64,000 nt of DNA from Dendrocalamus latiflorus (taxonomy: Eukaryota; Streptophyta; Magnoliopsida; Poales; Poaceae). Shown here in pieces: positions 23,403 through 34,350 of the stretch. The notes under the pieces are model-generated. The model ran no database searches and was not told the DNA's origin. It worked only from the letters and a program-made list of their open reading frames with translations. How positions within the stretch are numbered: the first letter of the stretch is position 1; the number at the start of each line of letters is the position of its first letter. A program made the translations under genes and the position numbers. The DNA lies in assembly GCA_017311315.1 (NCBI GenBank), contig CM029632.1, positions 11,989,014 through 12,053,013 on the forward strand. The letters run 5' to 3'.

Positions 23403-24860
23403 ACCGCATGACCACAATGCGGTGCTATAGTGCTCCACCGCACGGTGGCCCTATGGTTTTGCCTCTACCGCACAGTGGCTATATGGTTTCACCATGTGTC
23501 GCGCCGAGGTCGATGCCGTGCTGTGGTCATACGGTGGAAATGCCATTTTCACGTGATAAATTGCTAGTTTTGTAAATACAAACATAAAAAAGCGTCAATA
23601 CGGGCAAAAAATCATGTAGTGTGTGTACTTATTGTCCTTGAAAAAGATATACGTACTTAGCTAACACATGTACCCTTCACTAAGTACTTCTACGAGAGTA
23701 ATTTGCTGATAAACGTGGGATGTGGTCTCACAACTTCCTCGATGAGTACATCTCTTAAGTATGTCATATGTGAATGCCACCACCAAACTCTTCGTGCTTG
23801 TTGTACGAGCATATTTTGCAAGGAAAATTTATGTATTTGTCACCCTTACGACTCAGGTGGCAACAGATTTGCCACCCGGGCCTGTTATCAGTGACTTAAG
23901 TGACCCCATATGTAAGTAACAGAGTTTCGATGGCAATTTTAAAGGTGGCAAAAACATGAATCTCCCTATTTTGCAAAGAACATTAGGAAGCTTGATTGAA
24001 GAATATTCTGCTTGTTGCACAATCAGGCTGCACGCTCACCGATTCGTTTTCCTTAGGTCAACACCACTACATTTTATAGCTCTGCTTTTGAAACACGTCG
24101 GTTTCTTAATTTTAGTGTTTTTATCTTTTAGTCTTTTTTTGTTTTTCGTCCTGCTCATTTATTCTTTTATATTGTCCTGAAAGATATAGGAATGTTTTTT
24201 TAATTTCTTTATCTTCTTATTTTTTGACTTAGAAAAATTAACAGCTACTACAATATAATTATAGTCAAAAGACTAAAATAGAAATAAAAAGGCATAACTT
24301 TTAAATCGTATGGAGCACTCTCTATATCTTGCATCGCATTTCTAAAGCATTCAGAAAAAGGTGAGCACCTCCTATTCAATTCAAATGAGATAAAAGTCAG
24401 GAGAGATATTCAAGCCTCACCATCTCTCAGTCGTGCTTTGTTGAAAAGCAACAGAAGCACAGAACAACCGGCAGTGCGTCACGTCGATCACGTACGCTGA
24501 ACCGTGCACATTTCAGAGCCAAAACCAACAGCGCAGGACTGCTGGGCCCATTTCATTTCATGCTAGAAAAGGGAGAACGAAGCAAAAATAAGATTGCAAC
24601 CTCAAATGATGGAAATGTATCCCTGCCCTTGTGAAGGGAAAGACAGAGGGATACACTGCTAATCAGCGAAAGGCAAGAGAGAAGAAGAACGGCATGGCAC
24701 TGTAGCAACTATGGCAGCAGGCACTGTTGGAGAGTTACCGTAGTGTTTCACCCGATGAGTTGTGCAGCTGCTGCTGTAGCGTTTTGCTATAGAAGTTCGT
24801 TCGAACTGTTCGCATCAAATCCGACGGTCGAGATCAGGCCTAAGGCACCGGCCCTAGCCC
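23403..24860. other. Intergenic, no gene recognised
   Basis: 23405-23545 repeats the word CCGCA(C/T)(G/A)GTGGC...TATGG several times. The remainder is unremarkable AT-rich DNA with short frames that match nothing I know. Confidence 0.4.
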
Positions 24861-24863
24861 CGC

Positions 24864-25135
24864 TCGTTTGGATTTGGCCTTCTCACTTCTAACTTATTTT
24901 TTACTATTCCTAAATTTCATCTTTTTCTGACTTTTCGGATTTTTTTAGTTTTTTTGCCGGTTCTTTTTTTTTTGCATTCGTTTGTATTATACGTGCCAGG
25001 TTAACCTGTTTTTTCTATTTTAATTTTTTTAAATTTAATTATACCAAATAAGCCACCATCAGCTACAGTGTAATTTCAGCCAGCTACAGTGAAAATTCAA
25101 CCATAAGCCACAAAAAATCAGCCCAGCCGAGCACC
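24864..25135. mobile_element. MITE, inverted relative to 26430-26705
   Basis: From GCTCGTTTGGATTTGGC to AAATCAGCCCAGCCGAGC. It matches the reverse complement of 26430-26705 along about 270 bp (shared TTCTAACTTATTTTTTACTAT, TTGTATTATACGT and CAGCTACAGT). Both carry the CTACAGT words typical of grass hAT/Tourist-type MITEs. The ends are approximate. Confidence 0.55.
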
Positions 25136-26429
25136 ACCTATATCTTTCGGCGACGCTTCCCTCAAATGGTACATGAACCAATGATTTGGTGGCCCCAGAA
25201 TGCACTAGGGCAATGTCGTTGAGTTGGTTCACTGTTTTGAAACCTCTTGGACACGACTACGACTACTGTTGTAAAACCTCTTGGACATGACTACTACTGT
25301 TGTATGTACAAACTGCAAATGGGTAAATTTATTTTTCTACGATAAATGATTTTTTTTTATAGTATGTATTTCCGAAGAAATCGAAGGGTTTTTCACGTAA
25401 AACCAAGGACTCGTGAGTAATTTTGAAAAAATCACGGGGTGTTATCCAGCAAAAGGAGGTCTCTATGAAACCTGTACATAATTTTGGAGAAGTGGAGGGG
25501 TTTTTTGTAAAAAAAAACTAGCATGGCAAGGGCTTTTCTGCAAGAACCGAGGACCCACACGCGATTTTGCAAAATTCAAAAGGCCTATTCACAAAGAATC
25601 TGACATGGCAGCCCTCGCCGGTTTCCCTGGGTGTAATATTGGACTGTTGTATTTACCATTGAAAAAAGAAAATAATCTTACGAAACAGGGTTCTTATGCA
25701 TTTGTGGTTGGACCTATTTTCGCGTATGACACGTGGCAACACTAATATGGACGAGTTAGTGCCATAATAATCTGAATAAAGAGCACCGCAAAATGGCACC
25801 TCTCTTTGATGCCAATGCAAACAAAAGGTCCAAAATTTGTTTTCCCGATACAGTATATCCATTTCCGGGATCATTGGGAGCAAGGAGATACAGGTAGATT
25901 TTTTCTGCTATGACTTATGGTTTATACCTTAACTTATGATTTTTTAGTACTAACGTAAATGTTTATGTGAATTAACCGAATACTGATAAACAGTTTAAAA
26001 AATTATCTTGATAAACTACTTTAAAATAACAATAAAATAATTATCCCTTCTATTTATTCGAACCAGCCATAGCAAACTGAAAAGTCAAGGGCCTTATCCG
26101 TGCAGCAGCTGTGCCAACAGGGCCAGCCAGCCGCCGATGTGAAAGGAACCGGATTTTGCCCACGCCACCGCGCCACGGGCAGACAGGAGACAGCAACGTT
26201 TATTTTCTCCTACACTTCTTTTCCTTGGTATTTTTAATTCGGGTCTTGATATGGGTGGTTGAATGGGCTAGTCAGTAGTTACCTACCAAACCATCTGTTT
26301 CGTCAGAGGAGTGACGAACAATGGACATGGAAAGCCCGTCACGAATACAAGTCCGAAATAGCTGCATGCACGATTGCACAGTACGAACAAGCACACGCAT
26401 GCAAAATCTGTACAAGCTATGGTGATCAT
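25136..26429. other. Intergenic, no gene recognised
   Basis: Contains a short direct repeat AAACCTCTTGGACA(C/T)GACTAC(G)ACTACTGTTGTA at 25240-25305 and AT-rich sequence. No convincing coding frame. Confidence 0.4.
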
Positions 26430-26705
26430 TTGGGCTTTTTTAGATGACTTATGGCCGAAAAGCACTGTAGTTGGTTGAAAAAATACTGTAGCTGACAGAG
26501 GTTTATTTAGCATAATTAAATTGAAAAAAATTTAAAAATATAAAAAAAATATGTTAGCCCATTACGTATAATACAAACAAATACGGGGAAAAAGAATTGG
26601 CAAAAAAAGCTCAACAAAAACCAAAAGTTCAGAAAAGGATAAAATTTATAAATAGTAAAAAATAAGTTAGAAGCTAAAAACTGAAGCCAAAACGATCAGA
26701 TCGTC
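26430..26705. mobile_element. MITE, second inverted copy
   Basis: Reverse-complement counterpart of 24864-25135, with the same internal order of AT-rich blocks. It has no coding capacity and no clear target duplication. Confidence 0.55.
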
Positions 26706-26925
26706 CGCTGATTTCTGTGTGGGGTGTCACTTGTCAACGCCACGGCAATTTGTGTAAGTGGTATGTCTTTTCGTACGTTAGGCAACTAGTAGTATGTCCT
26801 TCGTTCTTTCAGAAAAAAGAAAACTAGTAGTATGTTTTTATGTTGTCGTATCAGAAACATATATGTATGTAATTTCCTGGTTCGCGGTTGGTGGAAATTA
26901 CCACGAGGATTACGTGATTTGAAGT

Positions 26926-27110
26926 CAGTGGCGGATGCAGGAAAAATTTTTGGAGGGGTTGAAGTACCTTCAACTCGATCTCAGCCCCTTCTACATTATA
27001 CATCCATGGCTAAAAATTTAGGGAGGGGCTCCAGGGGGGCTCCAAGGGTCCGGTAGCGGTAGGGGGGGCTCGAGCCCCCCCCCCCCGCCCCACCGCTGGA
27101 TCCGCCCCTG
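26926..27110. mobile_element. Small hAT MITE with perfect 8-bp TSD
   Basis: The 185-bp element starts CAGTGGCGGATGCAG and ends CTGGATCCGCCCCTG (inverted repeats with few mismatches). TTTGAAGT lies on both sides (26918-26925 and 27111-27118). A run of 12 C lies near its right end (27075-27086). Confidence 0.85.
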
Positions 27111-27172
27111 TTTGAAGTCGTACTGGATGGAGTTGTTTGCAATGGTACGAAGTAGTTTGGGGGGTTGGGGGT

Positions 27173-27182
27173 GGAAGACGCT
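27173..27182. repeat. Left target-site duplication of the large MULE
   Basis: GGAAGACGCT occurs immediately before the left terminal repeat and again at 32265-32274. Ten bases is within the 9-11 bp usual for Mutator-like elements. Confidence 0.9.
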
Positions 27183-27315
27183 GAATTTTTTTGTACGGAT
27201 AATTTATTTTTTATTCAAAAATATATAATATACCCGCGGAATTTTTTTTACAAAAATAGGATCAAATCGCCCCCCATTGGGCGACTCTCACATTTCGCCC
27301 AACCGGGAGGCGACA
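27183..27315. repeat. MULE left terminal inverted repeat
   Basis: Matches the reverse complement of 32132-32264 with about ten mismatches or small gaps. It includes ACCCGCGG and the GGGCGACTCTCAC block, ending in CCGGGAGGCGACA. Confidence 0.9.
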
Positions 27316-27714
27316 AAACTTGTGTCGCTCTACCTTCGAGCGACTGCAATTAGTCGCCTTCCTATTGGGCGACTATCATGCAGTCGCCCAATGGATGGGC
27401 GACTTATAATGTAGTCGCCCAATAAGAGGGCGACTTTACTCTCCCTAGTGATTTTTTTAGAGTTTTGTCAATTTTGTAGTTTTAAACCGGAAAAAAAATT
27501 GGTATAGTTGTAATAAAAGTTTATATTCACTGGATGTTGTAGGTGCATAAAAAATTTTGGAAAATTTTTGTTTAAGAACGATTAAGTGTAGAACATTCGA
27601 TACATAAAGTGGTAAGTGGCATGTGTGGAACTCTATACTTCTAATGTTCAGAACTCCACCACTAGTCCTAACATGCCTTAGGGAATATAACTTCTTTGGT
27701 CTATTACATTTTGT

Positions 27715-28324
27715 CTACTGGGTGTAGCGTGGTTGTTTCCCTTTTTTCTCGCGCCCTGAAGATGGCTCCGCTGCATCATTCTTCCTGTCACTCTTGGTCT
27801 TGAGAGCTGCCTCACGAGCTTGAAGCTCTTCCTCCTGACGCTTGATAGCTGCTTCACGCAGACTTAACTGCTCCCGCCTCCTTTGCAGCTCATCCTCCTT
27901 GCCCTTCAGACGGATTTGGTTCACCCTCACGCGACGCTCTTGTTCAAGCCGCATCTGTCGTTCCACCTCGCGAGCCTGAGTCATCTTAATAAAGTATTGT
28001 CCTTTGTTTTCCACCTCCATTGGCCGGTTCCGTGCCCATGCCGGCGGCACCCGATCCACCCATTTGATGTACTCGCAAGGCTATGTGTGGCGTGGTAGAT
28101 GTCATGGATCAAGTTGAAAAACGATAACGAGAAACAAAGAATTTAGTTGTCATCGTTACCATGAAGTCGTCATCCAGGTCTGGACACTTGAAGAACCTAC
28201 GACCGTAGTTGGCTCGTTGTACTCGATCCGTCCAGACGCACAACATCGTCCTAAAGCCGCAATGGCACTTCGGGCGCTCATGCCACTCCGGCACTCCAAA
28301 TGGGTCGGACCTCCAGGAAGACAT
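27715..28324 (-). CDS. GRF zinc-finger / coiled-coil protein encoded by the MULE
   Basis: Two exons on the minus strand, 28324-28160 and 28080-27715, joined across a 79-bp GT-AG intron (GTAACG...CACATAG), give 176 residues without a stop. Residues 20-60 form a GRF-type finger: CHCG near 20-23, then YGRRFFKC (Cys47) and, right after the splice, CEYIKWVD (Cys57); the YGRRFF and WVD words are typical. Residues about 85-160 are a Glu/Arg/Gln-rich coiled coil, and the tail is basic. GRF fingers bind single-stranded or structured nucleic acid in other proteins. A role in transposition is inference. It is transcribed in the same direction as the transposase, 540 bp downstream. Start chosen as the first ATG ahead of the finger. 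It lies wholly inside the TIRs. Confidence 0.75.
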
Positions 28325-28865
28325 TGTTGTGTAGTAGTATTGTGACGGCTAGAGGAGGAGATGTGGTATGGAAGACATAGGAGGCCTTTATGTAGGCAGG
28401 TTATCTGGTGCAGTGGGCATAGTCCATGGAGAGGACGACATGGAAATCTTTTCGCTTTTTCAGGATTCCAGTGTAGCAATAAATGTCCCTATGAAGGCTT
28501 TTCAGAGCCTGTAGTCTCGTAATAAATTCAGAGCTTGGACCATTCAATGTATTTGGTACAACGTAGTCTTTTCAGTCGTTTGCAGTAAACAGTACGTTCC
28601 ACGAAATAAGTGCTACAACATTGCCTTCTCAGAGGCCAGTAATCATAATTTCTGAAACAACAAGCTACGGTCATTGCAAACGTGTCGGCCTCAAGTCCAT
28701 AACATTCAAATAGTCCATACAGCAAATACTAAGCAAATACATGTAGTAACTAAGTAAACAGAGCAATACTAAGCTACCAGCACAACACCAACTACATTAC
28801 AGAAAACGGATGTAATATACAAGTTTTACAAATGGTACATGAAATTTAGCTGAAGTCTCCAATAA
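28325..28865. other. Spacer between the two MULE genes
   Basis: No frame of interest on either strand. It must hold the transposase 3' end and the promoter of the GRF-finger gene, but no clear TATA or poly(A) signal is certain. Confidence 0.4.
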
Positions 28866-31566
28866 CTACTGATCAGGATATGCGTTGCATCGTCTAGCTG
28901 TGTGCCCCTCCTGACCGCATCGCCTACAACGTGCACCAGATGTTCCAGCTTGTGATTCGTCCATATCATTTCTAATACGTCGGCTCTGTTGCCGACCCTT
29001 CCCACCCTTCAGCATGCTAATATCCGGAACTCAGGTCATCGCTGAAATGTCCAAAGTGGTGAAGTTTCCCACCACCCTGAACCCCCGGAGCTCCCTACAC
29101 CAAGCTTGCAGTATTCTCTCCTTAAAAAAGTACTCGGACATGAAGTTGGAAGGATCCATGCCCACGGTCCCGCATGCAGCGAGGACATGAGAGCATGGCT
29201 TGTGTAACAACTTAAGTTTGTTGCATGTGCAGCTAGGTTCGTTTGCATGATCTCCAAGGCATACCTCGTGAGTAATAAGTGAACGAGCCGTCCCAAATCC
29301 GGCCCTATCACGGAGTATCACCTCGAAACGATGCTCCCTGTTGCCCATGACATGCACTGTGTGCAATTGACCCTTATGTGCCTTTGTATCCATGTACGCC
29401 ATAATTGTTGACGAATACAGGGCTCCGGGATTGGCCACATGAAGTGCGGCACTCGCGTGCCTCTCCCTGAAGTAGCGGATTGTGCTGTGAAGAACACCTT
29501 CCACGATGGCGATAAGGGCTGAGAACGGAGACCCCTGAGGACCCAATTGTAGACCTCGGCAAGGTTAGTTGTCATTATTCCATACCTTGCGCCATCCGTG
29601 TCGTGCAACAGCGACCACTTCTCCAATGGTTCCCCTCGATCCACTGCGAGAAGCACTTGATGTTTCGTGAGCTCCGTCTTCTTGGACCACTTGGGTTAGC
29701 CTCATCAATTGCTGATAAGCATTGCGGTTGTGCCGCCCCAGGAGTGACCGGCGCCTTGCTCCTCTCTTCGACGTTCTTCCTGGTGTGCTCATCCAATAAC
29801 CCCCATAAAGCATCAAATTTTCTCTGCTGGTTCTACCTGGCCAGCCTCTTGAATAGCTTCATCAAAGATTGTTTCGGGAATTGCTTGAAAAAGTTTGCCC
29901 CTAAGTGACGACTGCACCACCGGTTCCTCATATCCGGCCAAGGAACGGTCTCCTCAGGATCTTCTTGAAGTTTTCTTATAGCCTTTATAATACCGGCATG
30001 GCGATCATGGATTACGCACACACCAGGACGGGTGCCTACAACTACAACCTTCACATGTCTGAGAAACCATAGCCAGCTCTCATAATTCTCACTCTCCACA
30101 AATGCAATGGCCAGCGGTAATATTTGATTGTTACCGTCAACGCCTATGGCCGTCAGGAGCTGCCCTTTGTATTTGCCTGTCAAGAAGGTCCCATCTACTG
30201 AGATCACTGGCAGCATGTGCCTGAATGCTTCAATGCTAGCACCAAATACAAACAATGCTCTCTGCGACACTACAAATCCCGGTGGACTTATGGACGGCTT
30301 GTCGTGCACGGCGATGTACGTGCCCGGGTTCCTTTGCTGCAACACCTTAAGCATACGAGGAAGGTTATCGTACGCCGCCTCGAAAGTGCCAAAACGTTTT
30401 TCCAACGCCTTTTGCTTGGCACGCCACGCCTTTGCGTAACTAATCTTATACTTGAATTTATTCTCGATAGCTACCACAATATGCGTGGCCGCAATATCTT
30501 TCTTCTCCACTATCTCCCCATACATCAAATTGGCTATAAATCCGGACGTCAGGTTACGATGCCTCGCTAAGACAGTGTTTAGAATGCAGGAGTGCGGCTC
30601 CACCTTGGACACAATCCAGTGAGTCTCATACTTGGGTCTACGTGCGTGCACTCTCCAAGGACAACCATCCTGCTCGCACTTCACAGTGTACTGCTCCTGG
30701 CTTGATTTGACGACGCGAAATGTCTGCTGCATTGAAAGGGCTCAAAGCTTGATGGCATCCTGCAGCGCTTCCTTGTCAGCAAACATAGCATGCAACCGAA
30801 CCTCTGTGTCATGATACTCCCATGGTGATTTATGCTCATCATATGCGGAAACACCCTCCGCATTAAACCGGTTCCATTCCTGGGGGATAGGAACTTCTTC
30901 ATCATCGGAACTGTCCTCCTCGTCCTCTACAGCTTGCTCTTCATCCCATGCCCTCTGGTCATCAGATTCCATCTGCTGCACAATATACTCATTATGCTCT
31001 CCTTCATCAGTTTGCCCAGTTCCCTCTCTATAGCTTGACGGCAGTAACTCTCCTCCATATACCACATCGGCTTGCCCAGTTCCCTCTCTATAGCTTGACG
31101 ACTATAACTCTCCTCCATGTACCGCATTGCCTTCATGACGAACAACTTCATCACCTCCGCCAACGTTCGGCCCGCACGAGCTGCTAGCACCTCCCGAAGC
31201 ATAGGCGGACGCACGAGCTTGCGCAGCTGCTTGTAGTGAGCACGGTTACACAAGCAGAACACACTCGTATCCACGGCGCCAGCACCCTTGCACAAAGCCC
31301 TTCCACGAAGCAGAGCGCACCAATGTCTTCAACTCCTATCTGATGTCCGTGGAAGACCGGCTCCAAAGCTCTTGCACAACGACGCTGCACACCTCGGGGT
31401 CCAATGAAAAACTCTGGGTCAGCCAATGCTGTACATCTGTCATTCGAGCATTCTCGTCATCCGGAAGTACGAGAGTGACTTGCGAAAAATCGCTCAAATC
31501 CACACCATTCGGACCTTCACGAATAATTCCAGCGCCATAATACACTCTCAATGTAGTAGTGGCCAT
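28866..31566 (-). pseudogene. MULE transposase (MURA-type), broken
   Basis: From ATG at 31566 (MATTTLRVYYGAGII, a start seen in grass MULE proteins) the frame runs to 31336, where TAG replaces the Trp expected after STDIR. An acidic region (DDQRAWDEEQ) ends in TGA replacing Trp at 30744-30742, then MQQTFRVVKSS and the MULE catalytic domain (29833-30732), including ISVDGTFL and AFVESENYESWLWFL. More frameshifts follow around 29550-29830. The C-terminal part (29546-29031) holds a SWIM finger, CTCNKLKLLHKPCSHV. TGA at 29033-29031 precedes an in-frame tail ending in a CCHC knuckle, CRRCGQEGHTARRC, with TAG at 28868-28866. Family members cut and paste DNA with a DDE-type centre. Three stops and several shifts make this copy inactive. 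Confidence 0.9.
31012..31131. repeat. 60-bp tandem duplication inside the transposase gene
   Basis: Two adjacent copies beginning TTGCCCAGTTCCCTCTCTAT (31012 and 31072) differ at a few bases. Sixty is a multiple of three, so the duplication does not shift the frame. Confidence 0.9.
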
Positions 31567-32131
31567 TGATGATGTAGGCCTGCGTGTATGATTGAAATTT
31601 ACGACATGTCAAATAACATCGTATAACACTAAACTAAACTTTCTATACTAAAAAGGGTGCTAAAATTTCTATACTACAAAATGTTCCATACTACAAAATG
31701 TATACTACCAATATTTCATCTAAATAATAGTGCAAATACAACATAATAAAAAAAATACCTGGATCCAAATGGATGGAATAGCTTCCACTCCTCCTTCCTC
31801 CCTCACCTCCTCCTCCAACCATGTCCTCCTCTCCTCTTCTCCCCTCCTTTTCTTCCCCTCCGTCCTCTCTTCTCCCCCTCCTTTTCTTCCCCTTCCTCCT
31901 TTCCTCTTTTTCCTCTCCTCTTCTTCTCTCGTTTCTTCTCTGTGCGCAGTGAGGGGGAAAAGCGGAGGTGGTAGTGGGCGGTCGACTGTGCAAAAATAAA
32001 TTAAACCCCCCCTGTCGCTCTACCGTTGGGCGACTGAGATTCCAGTCGCCCAACCGTACAGCGACTTTAATAAGTCGCCCAACGCTCAGGCGATAGTATT
32101 GATTCGCTCAACGGTTCCTACATTTCCTAAA

Positions 32132-32264
32132 TGTCGCCTCCCGGTTGGGCGAAAGGTGAGAGTCGCCCAATGGGGGCGACTTGAGCCTATTTTTGTAAAA
32201 AAATTTCCCGCGGGTATATTTATGTATTTTCGAATAAAAAATGGATTATCCGTACAAAAAATTC
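32132..32264. repeat. MULE right terminal inverted repeat
   Basis: Reverse complement of the left repeat. It ends ATCCGTACAAAAAATTC before the right target duplication at 32265-32274. Confidence 0.9.
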
Positions 32265-32274
32265 GGAAGACGCT

Positions 32275-33249
32275 CCTGCTTGATGGGAACATGGGCTCTG
32301 CTTTTACTCTTGCTTTTTTGTGTTCATCTTTTGATTTATCTAAAAATCAAAATAAATATGATACTTTTTAAACAGACTTTCTAAATAGTTTTTTAAATCT
32401 AAAATCGCGTACGCCGTCTATATCAATATCTCTGTCGTCTGCTACACTCTTAAAAAAGTACAGACAAAAACCATCGATTACGGCTAAAAACAGTAATCCA
32501 TAGTCTAAAAGTAGACCAATCACGATTGGTGACAAATCAGTTGTTCGTCAAACGTGAATTAAGCACAATCTAGACACGGGTGTGACTAACCGTGCGAAAT
32601 CTTTTAGGTCTGCTCAATATGGCCTATAAACCGTGGCTTATACCTTTTTTGCACTATAGTGACTGTTAGTTTTTTTTCTATGTAATTAAATTTTAAAAAT
32701 AAAAAATATATTATCCCGAAAAATGTAAAGGAATAAGAAAAAATAAATAACAAAAAATCCAAAAAATAAAATTAAAAAACCAAAAAATTAAACCTGTTTA
32801 GAGCGGAGCTTTTATTATTTTGTAGCCTACTTCCAACCAGAAGCAAGTAAACCGGTCAAGAGAGTTATTACGCAGATCGGATCGTTTACTTTGTCATTGC
32901 ACACATCACTGATAGTACCGGTCGTAATTTAAAAGGCGAGAAAATGTGGTCGTTTTGCCATGTTTGCCAGGAACCGGATGCAGCAAACCCTTACCTAACA
33001 CATCAATCAATCAATATACCGTGCTGATGCAGCACCACCATTAGAGCTGTCGTTTTCATGAGACGAGCATTTCAGGTACATGCCGATTTTCTTCCTTCTC
33101 CTCCTTTTTTTTTTCTGCTTGATGCTTTGTCATCATGTTGCCTCCATAGTCTTCCGAATCTTCTTCGTACTTACAGCTAGACCTGGTCAAACGGTGCGAT
33201 CGATTATGCTGGATCATGTTACTGTACTATTGATTTAGCCCAGATATTA
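32275..33249. other. Intergenic, no gene; MITE-like AT-rich stretch
   Basis: 32640-32830 resembles the decayed interior of the MITE family at 24864 and 26430 (AATTAAATTTTAAAAATAAAAAATATATTAT). Otherwise nothing supported. Confidence 0.35.
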
Positions 33250-33305
33250 CACGGTATGAATAGTAAACACGACATACACACGGTATGAATAGTAAACACG
33301 TCGTT
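33250..33305. repeat. 28-bp direct repeat in HAK upstream DNA
   Basis: CACGGTATGAATAGTAAACACG occurs twice in tandem (starting near 33250 and 33279). Confidence 0.8.
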
Positions 33306-34350
33306 TCTGTCTGGTCCAATTAGATGTGTCGTGTTTGGACTGCTACCTCAACACGGTGGGCCGGTCTGGCACAGCACGAACGGTAACTCTCCTATGTTAG
33401 TGTAGTAAAATTACTTGTGTTAGGGTTATTGTACTCTTCTAAGTGTAGACGAGTGATTTAGCAGTAAAATTACTTATGACTGATAGTAAAATCAATAAGC
33501 CATTTGTGGTCTGTTTGGCTAAGTGTGCCTGGACCGGTCCGACATGATCCAAACCCTTTCGATGCTGTGCTTAGGTTAAAGGACAATTACGTAAACCAAC
33601 ACGATATATCACGATAACTTATTCAAATTAGCCATATCTAATTTAATTAAGCTATACTTTATCTAAATCCGTACCGTGCTCTATCTTAACCGTGCCATGT
33701 CGTGCTGCGCATTTGGCGTCTGCTTATAGCCACAGCCAAAGACCGCACCCACGTTCGCAAGTGCCTAAAAGGAGCAACAACATATCCACTTGTCTCTGAT
33801 ACGGTTATATACCTGATACCTCACCGACTCTGCAATCTGGCCAATCCTCGTGTGGCCGTGCTGATGTCTGCAGCTATAAGTAGGGAAGAAGTCTCACTCT
33901 GGTATAAGATTGCAACAAAACAGGAGGAAGAATAGAATTGTAGAAGGAAGCCATCCTTTCCTTTGATTTGCCTGTTCAGTTCTTGTTTCTTCCAAATCTT
34001 CTCTTTTCTTGTCCTAGTGTGCTTTTTGGATTTGGATTTTTCTTGCTGCGTAGTAGAAGTAGAGCGCCAAGCAAGGACAAGAGCTAGTAGTAATAGTAGT
34101 TCTTGCAAGAAGCTACTAGGAGGGAAGTGAGCGTGGCTGGCTTCTGCTGTTTCCTCCCATCCGAAGTCCAAAGCGACAAATCTTTGCCAAAATATAGTTT
34201 CCCTGGCCAAATTCTTTACTTCTCCACTCTCAATTTGACAGCGGCGCTGCGAGTTGCGCGCATGGGCGCAGCAAAGGTGGCAACTTGCGCGCGCTTGGCA
34301 CCGTGAAGAGACGCGCGCGCGCGCGAGAGAGAGAGAGCTAACGGACGGGA
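33306..34350 (+). promoter_or_regulatory. HAK upstream region and 5' leader
   Basis: A TATA-like CTATAAGTAG lies at 33874-33883, roughly 470 bp before the start codon, followed by a leader rich in A/T then CT. Just before the ATG there are a GC dinucleotide run and a GA run (34312-34337). The transcription start is not determined. Confidence 0.4.

Larger units (their letters stand above)
27183..32264 (-). mobile_element. Complete Mutator-like element (MULE), 5.1 kb
   Basis: Terminal inverted repeats of about 133 bp (27183-27315 and 32132-32264) start GAATTTTTTTGTACGG and are flanked by the 10-bp duplication GGAAGACGCT. Beyond the TIRs, both ends carry clusters of GTCGCCCAA / TTGGGCGAC words in both orientations. 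On the minus strand the element carries a damaged MURA-type transposase (31566-28866) and downstream an intact two-exon GRF-finger gene (28324-27715). Structurally complete ends and a nearly perfect TSD suggest a fairly recent insertion, but the transposase is broken, so movement would need help in trans. Confidence 0.93.
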
